Made by a program: the position numbers and the translations under genes
Shown here: one piece after another, positions 55,762 to 62,438 of the stretch
Layout: each line of letters starts with the position of its first letter
Position numbering within the stretch: the first letter of the stretch is position 1
Notes under the pieces: generated by a model
Told to the model about the DNA's origin: nothing
Seen by the model: only the letters and a program-made list of their open reading frames with translations
Database searches by the model: none
DNA from: JAGPUQ01 sp049325095
GTDB taxonomy: Bacteria; Pseudomonadota; Gammaproteobacteria; Pseudomonadales; Porticoccaceae
Length of the DNA stretch: 64,000 bases
Assembly: GCA_049325095.1 (NCBI GenBank)
Contig: JBMOPO010000040.1
Location: forward strand, 1 to 64,000
Direction of reading: 5' to 3'

Positions 55762-57471
55762 ATGTCACCGCTCGAAACCTTTTTGCATGGTCCCAGGGTC
55801 GCCTACTTCTCCATGGAGATCGCGCTGGAGAGCGCCATCCCCACCTATGCCGGCGGCCTGGGCGTGCTGGCCGGGGATACGCTGCGCGCCGCGGCGGATC
55901 TGGAGCTGCCCATGGTGGCGGTGAGCCTGGTGTCGCGCGGCGGCCATTTTCGCCAGCGCATCGATGCCGAGGGCCGCCAGGTGGAGGAGCCCTCGCCCTG
56001 GGAGCCCAGCGACCATGCCGTGCCGCTCGCCGCCAAGGTGGCCCTGACCCTGGAGGAGCGGGCGGTCTGGGTGACCGGCTGGCTCTATGTGCTGCAGAGT
56101 TACCAGGGTGGCAGCCAGCCGGTGCTGTTGCTGGACACGGATCTCGAGGAAAACCATCCCGAGGACCGCAACATCACCCATTCGCTGTACGGTGACGACG
56201 GCGCCAACCGCCTCAAGCAGGAAGCCGTGCTGGGCATCGGCGGTGTGCGCCTGCTGCAGGCGCTGGGATTCGAGATCCGTCAGTACCACATGAACGAGGG
56301 CCATTCGGCGCTGCTCGGCCTGGAGCTGCTGCGCCGCCATGCGCATCGGCCCGAGGAACTGCGGCCCGGCGAGTCGCCCTACGACGTGCCCCTGGTGCGC
56401 GGGCGGTGCTGTTTCACCACCCACACCCCGGTGGAGGCGGGCCACGATCGCTTCGACTACGGGCTGGTGCAGCGGGTGCTGGACGATTTCATTCCGCTGG
56501 CGGTGGTCAGGCAACTGGGTGGCGAGGATGCGCTCAACATGACCCGGCTGGCGCTGAACCTCAGCGAATACGTCAACGGGGTCGCCCAGCGCCACGCGGA
56601 GGTCTCGCGGCGCATGTTTCCCGGCTACCGGGTGCATGCGGTGACCAATGGCGTCCATCCCCATACCTGGACCGCGCCGCCGCTGCGGGCGCTCTACGAC
56701 CGCTACCTGCCGGGCTGGTGCCACGAGCCCGAGCTGCTGGTCCGCGCCGACTGCTGCATTCCGCCGGCGGCCCTGCTGGAGGCCCACGCCCTGGCCAAGC
56801 AGGCGCTGATCGAGCGGGTACAACGCTGTACCGGGATCCAGCTGCACCCGCGGGTGCCCATTCTCGGCTTCGCCCGGCGCATGACCGCCTACAAGCGCCC
56901 GGATCTGCTGTTTGCCGATCCGGCGCGGCTCAGGGCCATCGCCGCCGAGCGCAGCTTCCAGGTGGTGCTGGCCGGCAAGGCCCATCCGCGCGACAGCGGC
57001 GGCAAGCAGCTCATCGAGCAACTGCATCGGCATATCCGCGAGCTGGCCGGGGCCGTCACCATCGCCTATCTTCCGAATTACGACATGGAGGCCGCGCTGG
57101 ATCTGGTGTCCGGCAGCGACCTGTGGCTGAACACTCCACTGCCGCCCCTGGAAGCCTCCGGGACCAGCGGCATGAAGGCCGCCTTCAACGGCGTGCCCTC
57201 GCTGTCGACGCTGGATGGCTGGTGGGTGGAGGGCTGCATCGAGGGCGTGACCGGCTGGGCGGTGGGCGCGCCGGCCGACTCCGTTCATGAGGCCGACGCC
57301 GCGGCGCTCTACGACAAGCTCGAACAGACCATCCTGCCGCTGTACTACGGGTATGAAACCAACCCCGGGGGCTGGGTCCGGGTCATGCAGGGCGCCATCG
57401 TCAAGAATGCGTCCTTCTTCAACAGCCACCGCATGATGCGCCGCTACGCCACCGAAGCCTACATCACCTGA
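55762..57471 (+). CDS. Alpha-glucan phosphorylase (GT35 family)
   Basis: 569 residues. Splits terminal glucose from glycogen/maltodextrin as glucose 1-phosphate. N-terminal AYFSMEIALESAIPTYAGGLGVLAGDTL and QYHMNEGHSALLGLELL; PLP-binding lysine in SGTSGMKAAFNGVPSLS (about 471-487); GFARRMTAYKRPDLL. This is the compact TIGR02094-type form, shorter than GlgP (about 800). It is framed by inverted hairpin elements; no other glycogen gene is in the window, so it may be an inserted single-gene block. Confidence 0.92.
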   Translation: MSPLETFLHGPRVAYFSMEIALESAIPTYAGGLGVLAGDTLRAAADLELPMVAVSLVSRGGHFRQRIDAEGRQVEEPSPWEPSDHAVPLAAKVALTLEERAVWVTGWLYVLQSYQGGSQPVLLLDTDLEENHPEDRNITHSLYGDDGANRLKQEAVLGIGGVRLLQALGFEIRQYHMNEGHSALLGLELLRRHAHRPEELRPGESPYDVPLVRGRCCFTTHTPVEAGHDRFDYGLVQRVLDDFIPLAVVRQLGGEDALNMTRLALNLSEYVNGVAQRHAEVSRRMFPGYRVHAVTNGVHPHTWTAPPLRALYDRYLPGWCHEPELLVRADCCIPPAALLEAHALAKQALIERVQRCTGIQLHPRVPILGFARRMTAYKRPDLLFADPARLRAIAAERSFQVVLAGKAHPRDSGGKQLIEQLHRHIRELAGAVTIAYLPNYDMEAALDLVSGSDLWLNTPLPPLEASGTSGMKAAFNGVPSLSTLDGWWVEGCIEGVTGWAVGAPADSVHEADAAALYDKLEQTILPLYYGYETNPGGWVRVMQGAIVKNASFFNSHRMMRRYATEAYIT

Positions 57472-57481
57472 AGGAGATCTG

Positions 57482-57629
57482 GTGAATTCTTCAAGCTCTC
57501 GGCCCGGCCAGGGATGGCCAGTCGCGGATCGAGCACGTCAGTGCTTGATCCGCGCGAGCAAGTCCGGGCGTGTACCGGACTTGCGACAGAAGAAATGCAC
57601 CGGACGTGCATTTCTTCACGGACTCGGAG
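57482..57629 (-). repeat. Multi-hairpin element, right copy (inverted)
   Basis: Reverse complement of the left copy with about seven differences. Four of them lie in hairpin loops: A/G in loop 1, G/A in loop 2, and TG/GA in loop 3. The three stems of hairpins 1-3 are unchanged. It begins 10 nt after the phosphorylase stop and ends against the broken csoR-like gene. Confidence 0.92.
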
Positions 57630-57632
57630 TCG

Positions 57633-57796
57633 ACGTCGCCGCGCCGGCGACCGCGGCGCGGGTCTGCCGGCGCTGAGCTGGTGGAGAATGTCCGGGCAGC
57701 AGCGATCCCGCTCGATCATGCCGATCACCCCCCGCACCCGGCCCTCGATGCACCGCAGGCGTCGGATGATCGTTTGTCAGCGGTCCATTGCGTCAT
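57633..57796 (-). pseudogene. Remnant of a CsoR/FrmR-family metal-sensing repressor
   Basis: Read on the minus strand, IIRRLRCIEGRVRGVIG followed by MIERDRCCPDILHQLSA matches the first half of CsoR-family proteins, including the first metal-ligand Cys region (CPDI). The start MTQWTADKR (ATG 57796) lies one base out of frame with it near 57775. The C-terminal half with the His and second Cys is missing, cut where the hairpin element begins. Since copper genes follow divergently, this was probably their copper sensor. Confidence 0.72.
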
Positions 57797-57852
57797 ACCT
57801 CGCCAGGGTATAGGGTAGCGGCTCGATCGCCACTGCAGCGGATGGCACCAAG

Positions 57853-58266
57853 GTGAACAAGCGCCGCTCGGCCCGGATCCTGGTCGCGGTACTCGCCCTG
57901 CTGGCGGGCAGTGCCGCGGCGTGGTCCGGCTGCCTGCGCGCCGATGCCGGGGCGATGGCGGCAAGCCATGCCGCGCACGCGGTGCCGGCCCATTGCGAGG
58001 AGACCAAAGTCCACCACCCGGGCTGCGCCCACGCCGGGCCGCTGTGCGTTGCCGACCATCCCGCATTGGCCGGGGGTGCGCTGCCGGGCGAAACCTTCAA
58101 CAACAAGGCCGACAAATCCGGTCCCGATTTCCATCCCCCGCCCGGCGCGCTGCTCGGCGCCTGGATTCCACCCCCCAGGGAATCAACAACTTCCGAGCGC
58201 AGCGGTGTCATTCCGCCGTGGGTGCCCACCACCCTCTTTGATCTGAGGATGCTGCTGCTGGATTGA
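57853..58266 (+). CDS. Small periplasmic Cys/His-rich protein, unknown function
   Basis: 137 residues with a signal peptide (ILVAVLALLAGSAAAWSG). The mature part has four Cys and several His (MAASHAAHAVPAHCEE, HHPGCAHAGPLCVADH). No family recognised. First gene of the copper island, so periplasmic metal binding is a reasonable guess. GTG start. Upstream, ATACC-N7-GGTAT (57795-57811) with TATAGG at 57809 could be its promoter/operator. Confidence 0.6.
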   Translation: MNKRRSARILVAVLALLAGSAAAWSGCLRADAGAMAASHAAHAVPAHCEETKVHHPGCAHAGPLCVADHPALAGGALPGETFNNKADKSGPDFHPPPGALLGAWIPPPRESTTSERSGVIPPWVPTTLFDLRMLLLD

Positions 58267-58349
58267 GCAAATCCCTTCTCTGGAATCCGCGCTGTTGGCG
58301 CGCGTGTACAAGGGTCGATACCCGACCGCCAGAAAAAAGGGGATAGCTC

Positions 58350-59153
58350 ATGAACAACCAATCTTGCGCAAGGCGTGGCCTGACGGCCGCGTTGATCAAG
58401 CTCAGCGTGCTCGCCGGCTTGACGCTTCCGGCGCTGTTACAGGATGCAAAAGCGCATTCGGAGGCCGTTTCCGCGACCGGCGCGCTCGCCCTCGGAACGT
58501 CCCGACCTGGGGACCAGGAAGATGCACGGCCGCCCGGTCCCGAGATCCCGCCAGCCAATTCGGCAGCCGCTCACCGTCACCACGACTCACCCACCGATCT
58601 GGAAGCCGCACTGAGCGGCAGACAAGGCCATTGCGATGTGAAAGGACACGACCATGACCACAGTGACCACGGCGGTTGGGCCGACAACGGACTCGAACGC
58701 TTTCTCGCGTGGCTCGGCAGGTTTCATCCCGCATTGACCAATTTCCCCATTGCTCTGCTGCTGGTGGCGGCTGCCGCGGAGGTGGGTCTCGCGGTCAGTC
58801 GTCGCGAGCGGCCCGGCCTCCGCCAGGGCGCGCGTTTCTGCGCGCAGTGGGGCGCAGCCGCCGCCGTGCTCACGGTGATCGCGGGGTGGTTCTACGCCGG
58901 CTTCGATCCGGCCAGTGACGACCGGGTGATGGCGATACACCGGTGGACTGGCACCTTGATCGGCGTGCTGGCACCGGCGCTGTGGTGGCTGGGTCGCCGC
59001 CAGCACCACGGTGCCTATCGCCCGCTGTTGTTCCTGCTGGCATTTCTCGTCGCCAGCAATGGCTATCATGGCGGTCGCCTGGTCTATGGGTCGGATCACT
59101 ATGCCTACCCCGGCGTCGGCCCGGATGGCGTACGCACTCCGGGAGGGCACTGA
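58350..59153 (+). CDS. DUF2231 membrane protein with His-rich periplasmic segment
   Basis: 267 residues. N-terminal signal (LIKLSVLAGLTLPALL), a His/Asp-rich stretch (HRHHDSP, GHDHDHSDHGG, about 75-108) likely to bind metal, then about four membrane helices with HPALTNFPIALLLVAAAAEV and GWFYAGFDP...MAIHRWTG, the DUF2231 pattern. Often found beside copper-resistance genes. The next gene starts 1 nt after its stop. Confidence 0.8.
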   Translation: MNNQSCARRGLTAALIKLSVLAGLTLPALLQDAKAHSEAVSATGALALGTSRPGDQEDARPPGPEIPPANSAAAHRHHDSPTDLEAALSGRQGHCDVKGHDHDHSDHGGWADNGLERFLAWLGRFHPALTNFPIALLLVAAAAEVGLAVSRRERPGLRQGARFCAQWGAAAAVLTVIAGWFYAGFDPASDDRVMAIHRWTGTLIGVLAPALWWLGRRQHHGAYRPLLFLLAFLVASNGYHGGRLVYGSDHYAYPGVGPDGVRTPGGH

Positions 59154-59154
59154 G

Positions 59155-60957
59155 ATGACCACCCGACGAGCCTTTCTGCGCACCGCCGGGCTGCTGGGCG
59201 CGGGCCTGGGCGCACAGGCGCTGCTGCCCGGCTGGGCGCGCGCCGCCACGGTTGGCGGGGCAGTGGCGCCGCCGGCGCTGATCGGCACCGAGTTCGATCT
59301 CGGCATCGCGCGCAGTCCGGTGGCGATCGACGGCAGACCCGGCCGGGCGGTGACCATCAACGGCACCCTGCCGGGGCCCCTGCTGCGCTGGCGGGAGGGC
59401 GACACCCTGACCCTGCGCGTCACCAACCGGCTCGACGAGGACACCTCCATCCACTGGCACGGCATCCTGCTGCCGTTCCGGATGGACGGCGTGCCCGGGG
59501 TCGCCTTTCCCGGGATCGCGCCCGGGGAGACCTTCACCTACCGCTTTCCGGTGCGCCAGGCGGGGACCTACTGGTACCACAGCCATTCCGGATTGCAGGA
59601 GCAGCTCGGCCATTACGGCCCCCTGATCATCGACCCCGCCGGGCCAGACCCGGTGGCCTATGACCGCGAATACGTGGTGATGCTCTCGGACTGGACCTTC
59701 GCCGATCCCCACCACCTGTTTGTCAGGCTCAAGAAGATGAGCGGCAGCCTGAACTTCCAGCAGCGCACGGCGGGCGATTTTTTCGCCGATGTCCGCCGCG
59801 CGGGCTGGGGCGCGACGGTCGAGGACCGGCTGATGTGGGGGGCGATGCGCATGAGCCCCACCGACATCGCCGATGTGACGGGGGCGACCTACACCTATCT
59901 GGTCAACGGGCACGGGCCGGCCGACAACTGGACCGCCCTGTTCGAGCCCGGCCAGCGGGTGCGGCTGCGCATCATCAATGCCGCCGCGATGACCTTCTTC
60001 AACGTGCGTATCCCGGATCTGGCGATGACCCTGGTGCAGACCGACGGCATCGACGTGCAGCCCGTGGAGATCGACGAATTCCAGCTCGGACCGGCGGAAA
60101 CCTACGACGTCCTGGTACAGCCCGAGGCGGCGCGCGCCTACACCCTGATGTGCGAGTCCAGCGACCGCAGCGGCTACGCCCGCGCCACCCTGGCGCCGCG
60201 GCCGGGCATGAGCGCGCCGGTGCCGCCGCTGCGCGAGCGCCCGCTGCTGACCATGAAGGACATGGGCATGGCCGGCCACGCCGGTCATGGCGGGGCCAGC
60301 GCCGCGCCGGCGGGGCCTGCGGCCGCGGCGCATCCCGCCATGGATCACGCCGCCATGGGGCATGCCGGCATGGATCAGGGCGGCCAGGGCGTTGCCGCCG
60401 CCCCGGAGCCCCGGGTGCAGCGCCACGATCATCCCCGCGGTCCGGGGGTCGACAATGTCGCGCTGGAGCCGGTGAGCCGTCTGCACGAGCCGGGGGTCGG
60501 GCTGGAAAATGTTCCGCATCGCACCCTGACCTACGCCGACCTGCGCAGCCTGCGCCCCAATCCGGACCGCCGCGCCCCGGGCCGGGAGCTGGAACTGCAC
60601 CTGACCGGCAACATGGAGCGCTACATGTGGTCGTTCGACGGCCGCAAGTTCTCCGAGGTGGTCGAGCCCATCCTGTTTCACGAGGGCGAGCGACTGCGGC
60701 TGACCCTGGTGAACGACACCATGATGCCGCACCCGATCCACCTGCACGGCATGTTCGTCGAGCTGGTCAATGGCGCCGGCGCCCACCAGCCCAGCAAGCA
60801 CACGGTGGTGGTCAAGCCGGGCGAGAAGCTGTCGCTCGACATCACCGCCGACGCGGTCGGCGACTGGGCCTTCCACTGCCATCTGATGTACCACATGCAC
60901 GCCGGCATGTTTCAGGTGGTGTCGGTGCGCCCGCGCGGCGGGGAGATGGAATCATGA
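59155..60957 (+). CDS. copA: Copper-resistance multicopper oxidase CopA (PcoA-type)
   Basis: 600 residues, Tat signal TTRRAFLRTAG. Copper sites in order: HWHG (about 102), HSHSG (about 142), HPIHLHG (about 524) and HCHLMYHMHAGMF (about 569), giving T1 and the trinuclear T2/T3 centre. A Met/His-rich insert (MKDMGMAGHAGHGG ... MDHAAMGHAGMDQ, about 365-412) fits CopA/PcoA copper binding. It oxidises Cu(I) in the periplasm. Overlaps copB by 4 nt (ATGA). Confidence 0.95.
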   Translation: MTTRRAFLRTAGLLGAGLGAQALLPGWARAATVGGAVAPPALIGTEFDLGIARSPVAIDGRPGRAVTINGTLPGPLLRWREGDTLTLRVTNRLDEDTSIHWHGILLPFRMDGVPGVAFPGIAPGETFTYRFPVRQAGTYWYHSHSGLQEQLGHYGPLIIDPAGPDPVAYDREYVVMLSDWTFADPHHLFVRLKKMSGSLNFQQRTAGDFFADVRRAGWGATVEDRLMWGAMRMSPTDIADVTGATYTYLVNGHGPADNWTALFEPGQRVRLRIINAAAMTFFNVRIPDLAMTLVQTDGIDVQPVEIDEFQLGPAETYDVLVQPEAARAYTLMCESSDRSGYARATLAPRPGMSAPVPPLRERPLLTMKDMGMAGHAGHGGASAAPAGPAAAAHPAMDHAAMGHAGMDQGGQGVAAAPEPRVQRHDHPRGPGVDNVALEPVSRLHEPGVGLENVPHRTLTYADLRSLRPNPDRRAPGRELELHLTGNMERYMWSFDGRKFSEVVEPILFHEGERLRLTLVNDTMMPHPIHLHGMFVELVNGAGAHQPSKHTVVVKPGEKLSLDITADAVGDWAFHCHLMYHMHAGMFQVVSVRPRGGEMES

Positions 60958-61739
60958 GCCGGTGCGGCGCGCTCCTGCTGGTCCTGGGTGCCTGGGGGCT
61001 GGCGCTGCCGGCCGCCGGCCAGTCTGCTGCCGGCGGCCACCCCGCCGGCAGCCACCGCGCGGCCGGGGGCGGACTCGACCCGGCGCTGCGCGCCGAAATG
61101 GGCGGCCAGACCCTGACCATGGCCCTGGTCGACCGCCTCGAGTACCAGACCAGCGAAGGCGATGGGCTGTGGCTCTGGGATGCCCAGGGCTGGTATGGCG
61201 GCGACCTCCACAAGCTGTGGATCAAGACCGAAGGCGAATACCTGGCCGAGGGCGGAGAACTCGAGGAAGCCGAGCTGCAAGCCCTCTACAGCCGCGCGAT
61301 CACGCCCTTTTTCGATCTGCAGCTGGGCTATCGCATCGATCTGGAGCCCGACCCTGAACGCCATTTCGCGGTACTGGGCATCCAGGGCCTCGCGCCCCAA
61401 TGGTTCGAAGTCGACGCCGCCGCCTTCGTCAGCGACGAGGGCGACGTCTCGGCGCGCCTGGAGGCGGAATACGATCTGCTGCTCACCCAGCGGCTGATCC
61501 TGCAGCCGCGCGCCGAACTGGATCTTGCGGTGCAGGAGGTGTCCGAATACGGCATCGGCTCGGGCTTGGGCACGGTGGAGGCGGGGCTGCGGCTGCGCTA
61601 CGAGATCCGCCGCCAATTCGCGCCCTACCTGGGCATTTCCTGGCGGCGGAAGCTGGGTGACACCGCAGATTTTGCCCGTGAAGCGGGCGAGGAGGTCGGC
61701 GTGCTGTCCCTGGTGGCCGGCGTCCGGCTGTGGTTCTAG
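60954..61739 (+). CDS. copB: Copper-resistance outer-membrane protein CopB
   Basis: 261 residues with signal peptide (LLLVLGAWGLALPAAG). It is a beta-barrel: VDRLEYQTSEGDGLWLWDAQGWYGGDLHKLWIKTEGE, LYSRAITPFFDLQLGYRID and APYLGISWRRKLGDTADFAREAGEE are CopB family signatures; terminal aromatic RLWF. The Met-rich N-terminal segment of longer CopB proteins is nearly absent. Sequesters or exports copper at the outer membrane together with CopA. Confidence 0.93.
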   Translation: MSRCGALLLVLGAWGLALPAAGQSAAGGHPAGSHRAAGGGLDPALRAEMGGQTLTMALVDRLEYQTSEGDGLWLWDAQGWYGGDLHKLWIKTEGEYLAEGGELEEAELQALYSRAITPFFDLQLGYRIDLEPDPERHFAVLGIQGLAPQWFEVDAAAFVSDEGDVSARLEAEYDLLLTQRLILQPRAELDLAVQEVSEYGIGSGLGTVEAGLRLRYEIRRQFAPYLGISWRRKLGDTADFAREAGEEVGVLSLVAGVRLWF

Positions 61740-61792
61740 CCGGTGATGGCGCGGTGTGGTCCACCGCGGTTGCGTGCCGGAAGGGGCGCCCC

Positions 61793-61816
61793 GCCGGTTG
61801 ATCCAGATCAACCGGC
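61793..61816 (+). promoter_or_regulatory. FNR/Anr-type box within a perfect palindrome
   Basis: GCCGGTTGATC/GATCAACCGGC pairs over 11 bp with only CA between. The core TTGAT-CCAG-ATCAA (61798-61811) is a perfect FNR/Anr consensus. It lies 160 nt before the EF-hand gene and would link the downstream copper genes to oxygen supply. The rest of the 225-nt gap shows no gene. Confidence 0.6.
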
Positions 61817-61964
61817 ACTGGGGGTGGGTACCCAAGATAGATGGAATTGGTGTTTCCGGTCGGGGCAGAAGAGCAGTCGCCCCGACGCCACGAAACGCTG
61901 CGGACAGGCGCCGGATCCTGCCCGCGATCCCGCAGAGGGGCAAGAGCCCCGAGGAGTACAGGTC

Positions 61965-62351
61965 ATGAAAACGCGCAATCTGGTATGGGCCGCCATGGGT
62001 TCCCTGGCGCTGTCCGGCGCCGCGCTGGCGCAGGGCGGCATGGGGATGAAAGGCGGCATGGGCATGATGGGGGACGGCGACGCCAAGGTCACCAAGGAGC
62101 AGTTCCTCAAGCACGCCGAAGAGCGCTTCGCGCACATGGATGCCAACCAGGACGGGGTCATCGACGCCGGCGACCGCCAGCAGCTGCGCCAGCGCATGCA
62201 GGAGTGCATGCAGATGATGCACGGCATGGGCATGATGGGCGGTGGCATGGGGATGGGGATGATGGGCGGCATGGGCATGATGGGGGGTGGCGCACCGGGC
62301 GGTGGCGGCGACTCGGGACCGGATCACGAGGCCCATCACCCCCAGCAGTGA
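61965..62351 (+). CDS. Periplasmic Met-rich EF-hand protein
   Basis: 128 residues with signal peptide (AAMGSLALSGAALA). One EF-hand loop, DANQDGVIDAGD (about 59-70), keeps the calcium ligands at positions 1, 3, 5, 9 and 12. On both sides are Met/Gly repeats (MGMKGGMGMMG and MMHGMGMMGGG...), a composition suited to Cu(I) binding. GAGGAG before the ATG. Probably a periplasmic copper buffer; the EF-hand role is unclear. Confidence 0.75.
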   Translation: MKTRNLVWAAMGSLALSGAALAQGGMGMKGGMGMMGDGDAKVTKEQFLKHAEERFAHMDANQDGVIDAGDRQQLRQRMQECMQMMHGMGMMGGGMGMGMMGGMGMMGGGAPGGGGDSGPDHEAHHPQQ

Positions 62352-62398
62352 GCGGCTGGCAAAGGACCCGCTGAAGCGGTTTCCGATCACCTGATCGA

Positions 62399-62426
62399 AG
62401 GCCGGCCCGCCCGCGCGGGCCGGCCT
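62399..62426 (+). promoter_or_regulatory. Perfect 12-bp hairpin before the Cu-ATPase gene
   Basis: AGGCCGGCCCGC and GCGGGCCGGCCT pair fully around CCGC. No T-run follows, and GGAGGGCGAG (ribosome site) comes directly after, so it probably reduces read-through or translation between the EF-hand gene and the ATPase rather than ending transcription. Confidence 0.55.
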
Positions 62427-62438
62427 GGAGGGCGAGAC

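Noticed and set aside
55563..57629. Insertion sequence around the phosphorylase
   Set aside because: The inverted repeats contain no transposase and the enclosed gene is metabolic; described as a non-autonomous element pair instead.
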